DNA from: Cytospora piceicola
Taxonomy: Eukaryota > Ascomycota > Sordariomycetes > Diaporthales > Cytosporaceae
Length of the DNA stretch: 64,000 nucleotides
Reading direction: 5' to 3'
NCBI GenBank assembly: GCA_023375675.1
Contig: JALQBC010000023.1
Location: 434,001 to 498,000 of the forward strand
The notes under the pieces are model-generated. The model had not been told where the DNA came from. It searched no databases and saw nothing but the letters and a program-made list of their open reading frames with translations. Numbering within the stretch: the stretch's first letter is position 1; each line of letters begins with the position of its first letter. The translations under genes and the position numbers were made by a program. This document shows, piece after piece, positions 33,267 through 44,499 of the stretch.

Positions 33267-35393
33267 ATGGCCAAGAAGGTTCGGTTCGATGTGGTACAGG
33301 CTTGGAGCCAGGACGGCAATGCCTCAGCTACCAAGCCGGAAACACACCTCAATTACTTCACTTGCACGCTGGGTGGGGCCGCACGATGGAATAAAGAGAA
33401 CACTCACCCTTTCCAGACCGTCAACGATCTCATAGATGCGCAGGCGCAAGAACTTCGCCAGAGACCAGCCTTGAATTTCGCAGGTGGCTGCCATGCTGAA
33501 GACGGCAAGGAGATGAAATCAGGTATGTCACAATGGTGTCACTTTATACGCTCTCATGCTGACACGGGACTTAGACTTCACTTATCGAGAACTCCGCAAC
33601 TATTCATTGGCAACTGCAGTGAGGCTTCGCAGGCGGTTGCAAGTTGCGAGCCGTGTGGGAACCGGGACGGTTGGCCTGCTCTGTTCCAGCAGCACAGAAT
33701 TCATTCTAACATGGCTCGGCCTCATGCGGTTGGGAGTATCTGTGATGCTACTTGCGTAAGTCTCCCTTCCTACCTCTTTTCCGGATAATAGAGCCTAATC
33801 GGTGACAGGCCTCAACTTGATTGTACTGCTATCAAGCATCTGTGCGCAACACGCAAGGTCACGACCATCTTCACGGATGCCCGGAACTATGGTAAGGTCA
33901 AGGACTTCAAAGACGATGGCCTGCTTGCTATAAACCTCAGCCACGTTCTCCACAGCCTCAAATCAGATCCGGCCCCAGCAAACCTCCCCTTCAACCCCCG
34001 ACACGACGACATAGCTCATCTCTTCCACACCTCCGGCACGTCGTCCGATCTACCAGAGCCCATCCCCCAGTCACACCACTCAGCAGTCAGCGTGCTTCCC
34101 AGCCTACCTGGCGGAGAGATCCGCGCCATATTCTCCACCACGCCCCTGTACCACGACGGTATCGCAGACTGCCTCATGGCATGGACGAGCGGCGCCACCA
34201 TCCACCTCTTCCCCGGAACCCTCCCCGTCACCGCCGCCAACATCCACCGCTCCGTCAACCAAGCCAACACCTTCCTCGTCGGCGTGTGCCCCGTGAAATA
34301 CTTCACCTGCATGCCCGACATCCTGCAGATGCTCGCCCAGGAGACCTCACACGCGAACCCCCACGGCAGGTCAGGCCTCCAGCTCCTGCAGCAGATGGAG
34401 CTCGTGGGCGTCGGCGGCATCCACATCCCCCTGGCCACCGGCGACCACCTCGTCGCCAACGGCGTGAACCTCGCCCTGCGCTTCAGCAGCCCCGAGTGCG
34501 GCTTCCTGCTCTCGTCCCACAGGGACTACGCGTCCGACCGCGAGTGGCTGTACCTCCGCGCGGACCCGAGCCTGCAGCCCGACTACTACGACTTCGAGCC
34601 GCAGCCGGAGAGCACCAACGAGCACAGCCCGCCCCTGTTCGAGCTCGTCGTGAAGCCCAAGTGGCCGCACCGCGGCAGGACGAACCGGGCCGACGGGTCG
34701 CTCGCCACGGGGGACCTGTTTGAGAGGCACCCGTCTGTGGCGAACGCGTGGCGGCTTCACAGCCGTGCGGAGGAGCAGATCACGCTTGTCAACGGCGAGA
34801 GGTTCCACCCCGCGCCCGTGGAGGGCGCGCTGCTTGCGTCCGAGGTGGGCAAGAGGATCCTGGATGATGTGATGATGTTCGGGACGGGAGGGGGTGCCCC
34901 TGGGTTGTTGCTGCTGCCCATGTGGAGCCCGGCCTTTGTGAGTGACGAGCAAGTCATCGAGGAGGTGTGGCCTTCCATTGAAAAGCTGAACCTGGCCCTG
35001 CACAAAACCGCTAGGCTCGGGAGGGAGGGGCTTGTCGTCGCCAGGATACAAACTAGCACTGGCGAGAGACTGCGGCTGCCGAAGGACAGCAAGGGAACGA
35101 TTCTGCGGGGACAGGCGGAAAAGATGTTCTCGGAGGAGATCGCTTCCGCATACAAAGGGCCTGGGAAACAGGAACCTTCGTATGAGGTGTCGTTTTATGG
35201 TGGAGTGAGCCCGAGGTTCGAGGAGAGAAAAAAGGAGAGTGTATCTAACAGCCAGGTGATGGAACAGCTAGCGAGGCGGTTTGACGAGACTTTGGGGCGG
35301 CATATGGACACGACGAGCGAGTTTTCCGCCCAAGGCGTGGGTTCGAGGTCCTCACAGCCTCCTATATACCAGCTTGAAGATTATCTCCCATGA
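33267..35393 (+). CDS. Stand-alone adenylation (AMP-binding) protein of fungal NRPS-like type
   Basis: Exons 33267-33522, 33575-33755 and 33809-35393 encode 673 residues; introns are 52 and 53 nt with GTATGT/TTAG and GTAAGT/ACAG ends. The fold is an acyl/aryl-adenylate-forming enzyme: DFTYREL and GLLCSSSTEFILTWLGLMRLG are N-terminal, FHTSGTSSDLPEPIPQSH is the phosphate-binding loop, LATGDLF is the A7-like motif, and LPKDSKGTILR near the C-terminus supplies the A10-like lysine. In related fungal NRPS-like reductases such a domain is followed by carrier and thioester-reductase domains; here the protein ends about 100 residues later with no LGGxS and no Rossmann domain. The P-loop has Glu where the family usually has Lys (LPEP for LPKP). 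It may act with a partner carrier or on free acids, or be a truncated relic. The substrate is not predictable. Confidence 0.83.
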
Positions 35394-35670
35394 TGGAAAT
35401 ATAAGCACCATAGAATATTGTCAATAACCAAGGCTCATTGACTATGTGCCCAGATACATGTCACGACGTCGATCAGTGGACCAACTACTCCCTGAGAGTG
35501 TAAAGCCAGGGTACTTCGAAGGTCCAGTGCTAACTTATCTACATGTAATAGGTACTCAGTATCTTGTACGTAGCTCGCAATTCGACCAAAGTTGAATCCT
35601 GACCCTCTTTACTTTATTGATGCCCCTTGGTCCTTTTTGGATCCCCAAAAGCATCCTACTAGTGTCGGAT
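35394..35670. other. Short convergent intergenic spacer
   Basis: Shared 3' region of the adenylation-domain gene (+) and ERG28 (-). No gene seen. Confidence 0.6.
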
Positions 35671-36157
35671 CTATCGACCCAAGTACCCGCCCCTCTGCAA
35701 CGCCATCCACAGCAGACCACCCCCAGCAGTGATGAACGGAATCATAGCCTCCCTCATCCTCACCGTCCGATAGACCACCAACTCTGAAACATACAAAAAC
35801 AGGACCCCGGCGAACGTGCAGATGGCAAGATCGTAGACCTGAGGGTTTGTGATAGTATAGGCTGCGAAACCCCGGATGAGTGCCGTGTAGATGTTCTTGA
35901 TGCCATATGTGCGGGCCAGGAGGCCAATGGGAGGGGGACGCTCCGGACCGCTGAATTGCTTGAGTGCAGTTGGGGCTGGGCGGAGATAGCAGACGGCTGT
36001 ATGAAGGCCGGCGCTGACGCTTGTCTAATGGGCTTTGTGAGCTTATCTTGTTCCTCGACGGGTTTTGGTGTGTGTTGGGGGGGAGGGGGGGTTGTAAGCT
36101 TACATAGAGGAGGAAATAGGGGAGGTGACCCTCAGTCTGGGGTAGGAAATAAGACAT
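35671..36157 (-). CDS. ERG28: Erg28-type sterol biosynthesis scaffold
   Basis: Two exons on the minus strand, 36157-36104 and 36024-35671, give 135 residues; the 79-nt intron (GTAAGC...TTAG) is phase 0. The protein starts MSYFLPQTEGHLPYFLLY and continues TSVSAGLHTAVCYLRP, then LLARTYGIKNIYTALIRGFAAY, which is the conserved Erg28 block, and several hydrophobic segments consistent with a small ER membrane protein. In yeast, Erg28 tethers the C-4 demethylation enzymes (Erg25, Erg26, Erg27) on the ER. Length agrees with fungal homologues. The unspliced frame is out of register after residue 18, so the gene is visible only after removing the intron. Confidence 0.9.
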
Positions 36158-37104
36158 GCTCTCTTATCTTCTGTTCGGGAGTACGTCGTTGATTTAGGAC
36201 GCACAATGTAGCAGGGCAATAAGTAAGGTACTTACTTATTTATCCAGAAAGACGGTGATGCGGGGGTAAAGTCTGCACAGCACCCCTGGAGATGCCCATA
36301 TGGGGTTTTTCCCGCGCCCCATAAACAGATGCAGTTGGCTCACCAACACCAAGCCAACTGCTTGCTATGAGCAGAATCCCATTCGTTGCATTTATTTCTC
36401 TGCATCCACTATGAATCTATCGTGTAGAATCGATTCAGGGTTGTGGAGACTCGTAACCTGTACCGTCAAACCCTTCCCCAAATCAGCGCAAGCAAAAGTC
36501 CAAGTGACACTGGTTATTATTTTAATCTATAATCAGCATAGCATGACCTTTCGGGAAAAGCTACTGTGGTAGAAGCATGAGGTATCCTGAGGCTAATTAT
36601 CACTCACTATGCCTAGTACCTGTCGATCTCAACGAGACTTCCCGGGGCAGAACCCCCCGGAACGAAAAATGATGGCAGCATTGTTTTCAACATGTCGGCC
36701 AGATGTGTTGTTAGCCTTTCGGGATTATGTCGAATACGCATTTATACAACCGGAAAGTACGTCATGGGGAAAATGTTGCTTCTTCTGGGTCGACTTTTCA
36801 TAACACATGCGCAGAGGAGCGCATTTGATAGGTCAATGGCTTCAGCTCTTCCAAGTTCTCCGCAGGTTCTCTTGGCTCCTGCCCGCACCTGGGCACGTTC
36901 CGGCATCTCATCAATCCCGGAAATTCGGTAAGCCAGCGCTGGTCTTGAATGATACCCTAGGGTACTCTACATAATGCTGCAGTATATAAGTAGGCAAGGC
37001 AGGCGGCCGAGCACGTCAAGCTTTGGGCAGTCCAACTCCTCACAGCACGCCGACCCTTCAGCTGTGTCTCGTTACACAAACAGGCTAAAACCAAGATAAT
37101 CAAA
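36158..37104. other. Divergent promoter of ERG28 and the acid phosphatase gene
   Basis: No gene seen. A TATATAA box at 36983-36989 serves the phosphatase. CACGTT and CACGTC cores near 36893 and 37013 resemble the E-box half sites bound by Pho4/NUC-1 regulators, which would suit a phosphate-starvation gene, but two short matches are weak evidence. Confidence 0.5.
36983..36989 (+). promoter_or_regulatory. TATA-like box of the acid phosphatase gene
   Basis: TATATAA lies about 115 nt before the ATG at 37105 and is followed by a plausible short leader. Confidence 0.5.
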
Positions 37105-38937
37105 ATGCAACCGGTTCATCTATTGCCTTTGGCGATGTTGACGGCCCTCGTCAGTACGAGTCCCATCACAGACTCTCCTGTCGCCGGCGCTATCACCTCG
37201 GATATTTTCCCTCCTGCGAGCAGTGAGTTCCCTCATGGTCTCTCTTAGGGGTAACCTTAGGAGATCTTCCGTATAGCGGGAGCCCGCCCTTGCTGATGGT
37301 TCTCCCATGCAGCTTCCGTGAACACTGAGCTCTTCCCCGGCGAGCCTGTCGTCGGTTATCCAGGCACGATCATCACGGGTATCGAGCCGGCAGCTGCTCA
37401 GACGGCCTCGGCCTACCCATACAATGATGGGCCGGCCAACCAGTTCCCCCTCGTTGCACCCGTGCCACACGGCGAGAGTGATTCGTCCTCCTTCGATATC
37501 AAGAGGTACTGGGGAAACCTGTCTCCTTGGTACTCCGTGTCCTCGGCCGATTATGGGCTCCCCGATGCAAGTCCTCTCATTCCAGATGGGTGTAATATCG
37601 TCCAAGTTCACCTGCTCTACCGTCACGGCGCCCGGTACCCTACCAGTGGTGCTGCCCCGGCCACGTTCGCCCAGAAGATTTCCAACGCGACCAAGACCGG
37701 CTTCAGCGCCAAGGGCGATCTGAGCTTCCTGGCCGACTGGACGTACAAGCTGGGCGCCGAGTACCTGACGCCCTTCGGCCGTAGCCAGAACTTCCTGCTC
37801 GGCCTCGAGTACCGCCAGCTGTACGGCTCACTGCTCAAAAACTTCACCGAGCAGGGGGCCATCCCCGTCTTCCGCACTGAGTCTCAGGACCGCATGGTCA
37901 AAACCGCCAACAACTTTGCCGCCGGCTTCTTTGGTGTCCCCGAGTACCTCGATGAAGTCAACATCGAGATCCTGGTTGAGACATCGGGACTGAACAACTC
38001 GGGCGCGCCATACGAGACCTGTACCAACTCCAATGTCGCAAGTAGGGGATCGATCGGCAGCACTGCGGCGGCGGCTTTCGCGAACAATGCATTCAATCAT
38101 ACACTTTCCCGACTGAACTCTCAGGTCACTGGAATCACTTTCACCCCAACTGATGCCATCGCTATGCTCCAACTTTGCTCTTACGAGACCGTTGCCCTCG
38201 GTTATTCTGTCTTTTGCAACCTATTCTCGCAGCAGGACTACTTGAACTATGAATACTACTACGACCTCTCATTCTACTACAACAACGGCCCCGGATCACC
38301 TGTCTCCGCCGCCCAAGGCAAAGGTTACCTAGAAGAGTTCGTCGCACGATTCACCGGCGAATACCCGACGGCCGAGTCCGCGCTCAACGAGACGTTCGAC
38401 AGCGACCCCAACTATTTCCCTCTCAACCAGTCCATCTACGCCGATGCCACACACGAGGTCGTCGTGCTTGACGCGCTGACCGCGTTCAACCTGACAGCCT
38501 TGTTCGAAGGCGAGCCGCTGTCCTTGACAGGGAACAAACAGCAGAACAGCTTTGTGGCCAGCAAGACTGTGCCCTTCGCCACGCACTTCACTGTTCAGGT
38601 CCTCGAGTGCCCTGCTTACCAACCAACCAAGCAGATTCGTTTTATTGTGTAAGTTTGCCTGCCTATTTGACGTATCCGGATCCAGGGGCCAAGCGAGCAG
38701 AAAGCGGTGAGTTGCTAGATGAGAGTGCCTTACTAACTTGGAAACAGTAACGACGCAGTCGTTCCTGTCAACGGAACATACTCCGGCTGTGACTACGACG
38801 CGGATGGCTTGTGCTCATTTGACAATGTTGTGTCTGTCTTGCAGCAGCGTCTTGATGAGATCGACTATGACTATGACTGTTTTGCCAACTACACAGCGAA
38901 GGCTGGTGTGAACTACAACGGCCGCGCTCCTAAATAG
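37105..38937 (+). CDS. Secreted histidine acid phosphatase (phytase-like)
   Basis: Exons 37105-37222, 37313-38648 and 38748-38937 encode 547 residues; introns are 90 and 99 nt with GTGAGT/GCAG and GTAAGT/ACAG ends. A signal peptide covers about residues 1-19. The catalytic motif LYRHGARYPT (R143-H144-G145) is the branch-2 histidine phosphatase signature; its His forms the phospho-intermediate. Near the C-terminus, IRFIVNDAVVPV corresponds to the region of the proton-donor HD motif, here ND, as in a group of fungal acid phosphatases. Six or more N-glycosylation sequons and paired Cys suggest an extracellular glycoprotein. It should release phosphate from organic esters, possibly phytate. The TATA box and possible PHO-type sites upstream fit phosphate control but do not prove it. 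Confidence 0.92.
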
Positions 38938-40710
38938 TTTCGGAGACTGACACCCTTCAGTAGCTATCAACAGAAATATATTGATAACACGAGATGACAT
39001 GGTGGAAGTCCCGCATTCCGACCACGTCCACATGGATCATGTAGAATATAAACCCCTGCTACGATTCGACGGTGTGCTGCACAGCCGTTTTGCGTTTCAC
39101 AAATCCTGGGGTCACTTTGCAGGCTGTTCGTTCGAGCTGTTGTAAAGTATGGCCCCTTCCCCATCCTTTTTCCTGACTTCTGGACATCGTAGGTTAGCGT
39201 GCTGTTAATCTTGGCCTCCGAGCTCACGGTGAAATCATGTTTCGAAGTGAGACAGAACACGAAAGTAGTATTACTGCACGTCATGAATCTTCAGAGAACC
39301 CCAGAGACAAAGCTCAGCCACTGTTTCCATCCCGCACAGCGGCCAACTTCATACCACCTACACTAGCAGGACAAAGCAGCTATAGAACACCAGCTAATTC
39401 AATCTCTACTTATGTAAGCTACGAACAATAGCATTAGGGTAACGTCTCACAGAACCAATTTGGATGGCGTCAAACCTGTTTCAAAGACAAATATGAAGGT
39501 ATCGCAGCCAGCAGCCTTCCCATCCCAACCTACTATCAGGTATCAACACGAGCTGGATCTGACTGAAGGAACAGGCACGTTTGCATGTATGGTACAGTCA
39601 TTCAATTCCAGTTGGTGTGTTGTGTTAAAGGGAAGAAAACAAACAGGCTTAAAGCCTAAGGGAAGGGAAGGAAATAGGTGTAAGTAAAGGAAGTAACGCT
39701 GTAGGCCTGATTACGTAACACCTACTACCCAGGTATCAAGAGCCTCAACGCCGATTACGACCGAGAACTTCAAGACGCTAAAGAAGGCTGCACAACGTGT
39801 ATAACGTATCGGTCCCTTTAAGCGAATTGTTCGCAACCTTGGGACGTCTGACTGGGCATAGGTCTTCAGCGGTTGAAATTGTAATCAACATATCAAACGA
39901 GGAATAAATATATCCATGGGTCAACTCGAACGAATGCATCATATGGTATAGACTTGGAGCGAATCAACGTGGTGAGAGATGGTATAAGTCATAAGATATA
40001 TTACTGCAAAGGGATCCATTGTTTAGGCTGAAGAAGCACTCCCGGGTTGTACCCGTGGACCCGTTCATTGCTCGCTTTTCTCCAAACATATGAAACTGTG
40101 CTGATTAAACATGGGCAGCCTTCGAGAGAATATCCCTCGTTGGGAATCTCAGCCATGAGGAATCTGGATACCATGGAGAACAGCACTTGAGATGCGAATA
40201 CCGATTTAGGGCGTATATTCCACCGTCTACCCGCCAGGACGTTGACCTTTCAGCTTTCTCGTACCTGCACGGTCCCCCTGGTTGCGCTTGGCTAACCACA
40301 AGGGATACTTACACCGGGTTTATGGACCGATGATTTGGGTGTTTAGAATAGATACGTAGCTATTGTACTACTCAAACCGTGCGTGAAACTAAGCTTGAAT
40401 TACGGTGAGTATGGCAATCGCAATTTAAGGTTGGCAGGAGACTTTTGCTCCGCTGCACTCATCAAGCAGACCATAACAAGACCGCTGTAAAGGACCGCCT
40501 GACGCTGCCCTGACCAGTGGCTTCATGTCAGACCACCACTAAGCCGGAACCTCCCGACACATATGCACGGGTCGATATAAAACCACAAAATAGTCAATCT
40601 CAACGGCAAGTCTCTTTTCTCTTCAAAAGGGGGAAGGAAAACCCATTTGTTTGAGCTTCATAAGCAAATACTCATATCATTTCAGGTAGCAAGTGTTCTT
40701 GATACTCAAC
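38938..40710. other. Long AT-rich intergenic stretch, possible repeat relic
   Basis: No gene is supported. Between about 39600 and 39840 the composition changes to purine-rich runs (aagggaagg, taagtaaagg) and stop-rich frames that resemble decayed repeat sequence, though no terminal repeats or coding remnant can be shown. A TATAAAA box at 40576-40582 belongs to the next gene. Confidence 0.45.
40576..40582 (+). promoter_or_regulatory. TATA-like box of the luciferase-like-domain gene
   Basis: TATAAAA about 130 nt before the ATG at 40711. Confidence 0.45.
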
Positions 40711-41544
40711 ATGGCGACCTCGCTGCAAAACCCGTACCTTGAGCATACAATGTTCCTAGTCAACACATACGTCCCTGATACCGTCCGAGACAACTGGCGC
40801 GTCTACGGAACGACCGCCATCATGATCGGCCTCGTCCTGTGCCCCATGGTTGCCTGGGCCACGGAGTCCTACCAGGCCTACCTGGACGTCGGGCCTGGAG
40901 GGCTGCCCTACAACGTTTTCGGCTGGATGTTACAAGGGTTCGCGCAGCTCATCGCCCGGCACGACACCCGCGACCACAAGCCCTTCTCCGACCCGAGTGT
41001 TCGACAATCGCTGGAGCCTCACGGCACGAAGAGCTTCCTCTCGGGGCCTTTACCAGAGCGGGAGGGCGAGCGCCCTGTGGTGCCTGGCTTCGTCGCTCCG
41101 CAGCGACAGATGACCGACCGCGGTCCGCGAAATGCCGAGATGAAGCAGCGCTTGATCGAGTACCAAGAGAAGGTCGTGGATGCAAATTCGTCGCTCATCT
41201 TCAACGATGATTCTCGCCTCGAAGGCAGGGGATCCCCAGCGCTGTGGTTTGCTGTGAGCCGCGACAGACATATTCCCGCTTACCTCAAGAAGACGAAGGG
41301 GGAGTTCGCACATGTCCATCCCGAGGGCACGATGCATGTCACACTGAGTCTGGTGGATGCGGAGGAACTTGTACGAAGGGGATGGGGCGAGAGGCATCCC
41401 CTGAGCGGCGTCAAGGGGTTCTGGCCATTGTCGTATGTCTTGGTGTATGCCCCAAGGGACGATGCTGAATTCGAGGTGTGCAAGAGGGTCATCGAGGCTA
41501 GCATTCGGTTTATATGTGCTGGTGGCCCGGAAGTGCATTTGTAA
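40711..41544 (+). CDS. Luciferase-like-domain membrane protein (PF17648 type)
   Basis: A single exon of 277 residues from ATG 40711, which has the context CAACATGG. After about 25 residues, TTAIMIGLVLCPMVAW forms one membrane segment. The C-terminal third carries FAHVHPEGTMHVTLSLVDAEELVRRGWGERHPL, followed by a WPLSYVLVYAPRD segment, the pattern of the small fungal and bacterial 'luciferase-like' domain. The name derives from remote similarity and does not imply light emission; the biochemical role is unknown. The conserved His-x-His (HVHPEG, about residues 206-211) and later RHPL could form a binding site. The next gene, in the same orientation 1.1 kb away, is also a small membrane protein of a secondary-metabolism-associated family, so joint function is possible but unproven. 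Confidence 0.8.
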   Translation: MATSLQNPYLEHTMFLVNTYVPDTVRDNWRVYGTTAIMIGLVLCPMVAWATESYQAYLDVGPGGLPYNVFGWMLQGFAQLIARHDTRDHKPFSDPSVRQSLEPHGTKSFLSGPLPEREGERPVVPGFVAPQRQMTDRGPRNAEMKQRLIEYQEKVVDANSSLIFNDDSRLEGRGSPALWFAVSRDRHIPAYLKKTKGEFAHVHPEGTMHVTLSLVDAEELVRRGWGERHPLSGVKGFWPLSYVLVYAPRDDAEFEVCKRVIEASIRFICAGGPEVHL

Positions 41545-42662
41545 CGACGGACTTGGATTTAGGATGGAAACGTGCATGTATAGGACGCGGCTTGTAATCT
41601 ACGCTGGGGACATGGCTACCCTTGGGTATCTAGGGGCCACTTGTACAATTAGTATATATCAAAAATTAATAATAATCAGGCATGCCCATATTATAAAGTG
41701 GAAGACGATCGTCGGCGAGGGAAGCATGTCAGGCACCGGATACAGAACTTTGAATAGGCCTTCGAAAGACTTAATTGACGAGATATATGTATCCAGCGGT
41801 CGGCCGCGTAATGCAAAACTGATGAAATTCATTGTCATACGTGCGACAATAGTGTCCATTATTTTGAGTCTGGAGGTACTCATGGCGGCTGTCGTTTTCG
41901 CTTGCCAGTGTGTACCAATGCCAAGCCGCACAGCTTCAGTCAAGCACCGAATTGCGATGGAGAATGCTGCCGTCCATCGACGCGAGGATCCTGGATGAAG
42001 ACCTCGGGAGGGAAGGAGAGACGGTTAAGCCCGCCGGCCTATAAGATCACAACTTCAGCTCGGGCCTGAAAGCCTGGACATCGTCTTGGAGGCCTGACTC
42101 CCGGTTCAACATGTCCCCTTCTTATCCGAGTGGCCCAACTCAAGGCGCGGTGAATTCGGGGTTTTGACTCGGGGATTTTGCCGCTGTCTTCCCAAGGGTT
42201 ACGGGGGGGGAGGGTGGGATGTTCAGTAATCATGAACTGCGCGTACCCTACCTGCGAAACGGGAGGATAGTTGCCTGAGCTACCAGATTTGCACCCGCAC
42301 CCATGTCATAAGCATCCGAATCATTGGTCCTCGACAGGTAATCCGCCATGTACGGTACTTACACACTAACTTGCTCTCGTATTCGTCTCAGTAATTAACG
42401 GCTTCTAGATCATCCGGCTAGGCGTATACAGCACAATGGCTACGTGGTCACCCAACCCATCACCGCTAACTCGACCTGTTCATATTTTTAGATAAACAGA
42501 CTGTATAAAGGGTGAGCGGCCCCTCATTGTAGCAGGTTGACGTCCAGAGTAAAAATCACATCCAAGTTCCAAAAAGCGCAAGCCAAACCAAGCCCACTAC
42601 GAGAACACGAACAACATTGAAAATATTGGACATCAAACTACTGCAGCATATCGTTCGGCAAG
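41545..42662. other. Intergenic, no gene seen
   Basis: Spacer between two co-oriented genes. A TATAAAG box at 42504-42510 belongs to the downstream gene. Open frames inside have no signatures. Confidence 0.55.
42504..42510 (+). promoter_or_regulatory. TATA-like box of the DUF4188 gene
   Basis: TATAAAG about 155 nt before the ATG at 42663. Confidence 0.4.
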
Positions 42663-43615
42663 ATGACAACAGGAGACTTTCAGCCAGTATTCACGGCCAC
42701 GAACGCTCCCACTCCCGGGCGACCACCCCCCTTCTTTCATGTCAGTCGACAACGATTCAAAGTAGCCCCTCCCCCGAAACAGAAGATGAAGGCTGACATA
42801 CTTTGCAGCTAATTGTCAAAGATGCATTCAGGTTGCCAACCCTCTTAGCAATCGGTGCCTTGGCCCAGATGATCATCTTTGCCGTTTTCCCAGCCCGCTA
42901 TGCCTCAATTCCCGTGACCTTGGTCCTGGTGCGCTCTATTGTTACCACCATTATCCAAATTCGCTCGCCCAAAGACAACGCCTTCACCACTGACACGGTC
43001 TACGGTCGAGTTACCGCCCAGCTCCCCTCGCGCGCCACGGGCGAGTTCGGTTCCAAGCCCGCCGCCGAGTCCCTCGTCGTGTTCCACCTTGGCGTGCGTA
43101 ACAACCATCCACTGGGCGTGCTAGCCCCAGGAGCCCGGGAGATTGGAGAGCACTTCCAGGCTATGACCAAAGTCCTGGGCCAGAGAAGGGACGAAATCGG
43201 CATGCTAGGCATGTCAGCCTGGCAGGCCAACGAGCGCGAGACAAACAACCACCTTCTGACGATCCTGTACTTTCGCGACTTCGAGGGTCTCAACAAGTTT
43301 GCGCATGACAAGGTGCACCGCGAAGGGTGGGACTGGTATCGGGATTTTGCGGTCAAGGCTGGTAACAAGCATATCGCTATTTACCATGAGACGTTCGTGA
43401 CGAGCCCCGGCCAATACGAAACCATCTATGTGGACAGTGCGCCGGTCCTCTTGGGTGCTGCGAACCTGCGGGTCCGGATGGGTGATGGGAAGCAACAGCC
43501 GCGCGAGGAGACGTGGGCTCGGACGCTGGTGAGCGCCAAACATTCCGCGCTTAAAAGTCAGTCAAAACGCATTGGTACCACGCTTGGAGTGGAAGGGGAC
43601 GAGGAAATGTATTAA
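42663..43615 (+). CDS. DUF4188 / af470-type monooxygenase-like membrane protein
   Basis: Exons 42663-42740 and 42809-43615 encode 294 residues; the 68-nt intron is phase 0 with GTCAGT and TTGCAG ends and a GCTGAC branch site. The short N-terminal exon is Pro-rich. Exon 2 opens with hydrophobic segments (LLAIGALAQMIIFAVF, VTLVLVRSIVTTIIQI), then a soluble ferredoxin-like part containing HLGVRNNHPLGVLAPG, FRDFEGLNKFAHDKVHREGWDWY and HIAIYHETF. These match the DUF4188 family, which includes the small monooxygenase of the fumagillin cluster (af470); most members are uncharacterised. It lacks cofactor-binding motifs, as is usual for this ABM-like fold. Membership is well supported; the reaction is not predictable. 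Confidence 0.85.
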
Positions 43616-44499
43616 ATCGGCCTCTGGATGTCTCCCATTTTGAGGTCTTCATGTTACTTAGCTGTTATAGCAAGTGTTCTGCGGGCGTGGCGTTTGATCA
43701 AGCTGTTTTAGGTGGAGCAAATAGATGTATTTTGAGAAGCTATTAGTTTCGGCGCTGTATTGAACCATAACTTCTGTTTGGCACCGTTCCAGGTACTTTT
43801 CAAGGTGGATAGCAACAGATATTGCAATCAGCCGGAGAGCTCTGACGCGAAACATTGCGCAGGTATCCCAGACAACCTGAAAGCCGACGACAGGATTGAG
43901 CAATCCCTTAACACTATTCGAATCAACCATCATAACGCCCTCCAGGGCTCAGATGACCGCTGGCGTATGTCAATAACTACGCATGTCGAGTATGCAAGGC
44001 CCAAAGCAACACTTGCCGTTCGCGAAGAGGAAGCCTTGGGCTGCAAATGAGTACCTGAGCATATGTGTCCGTCTGTCGAGAAACCTCGGAAAGCACGAGG
44101 CTGCCTGGTAACATCCATTCCCAGGCGTCTGGACCCAAACCTAGTAAACCGCCCAGCCTGTTCTACCGGTACAGTACTGAGGTACACAGACTAGAACTTT
44201 ACTTTGCACCCTCTTGCTCGTAGAGGATCTCTCTTCTGTTTCTTCTGCAATTTGGAACTCTACGAATACCGTGATTGTCGCGAACCAGCGCACAACTCTA
44301 CTCCCAACGATACCTTTCACACATCACCATCACCATCACCATCACCATCACCATCACCATCACCATCACCATCACCATCACCATCACCATCAACATCACT
44401 GTTCTAACAGCTCTCTTCAAAACGACACCTTGAACGCGTCAACTCACATATGTCAACACGTTGAATCAAATCGAGAATTCAATCCATCCCAAATCAAAA
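43616..44499. other. Intergenic with hexanucleotide repeat in the leader of the next gene
   Basis: No gene is seen. The right end holds about 70 nt of a CATCAC hexamer repeat at 44322-44391, some 110 nt upstream of the next ATG and so probably in its 5' leader or core promoter. Confidence 0.6.
44322..44391 (+). repeat. CATCAC hexanucleotide microsatellite
   Basis: About 11-12 exact copies of catcac end with a diverged unit (catcaacatcact). One frame would read poly-His, but no supported gene uses it. Length polymorphism is expected. Confidence 0.95.

Noticed and set aside
34181..34723. 180-codon Arg/Pro/His-rich plus-strand frame
   Set aside because: Frame-shifted shadow of the adenylation-domain exon.
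8863..35393. One NRPS biosynthetic cluster joining the giant gene and the adenylation gene
   Set aside because: They are 14 kb apart with unrelated genes between; carriers are dead, and there is no transporter, regulator or tailoring set around either.
39237..39687. Short plus-strand frames of 64 and 75 codons
   Set aside because: AT-rich, no motif, and the surrounding sequence looks like decayed repeat.
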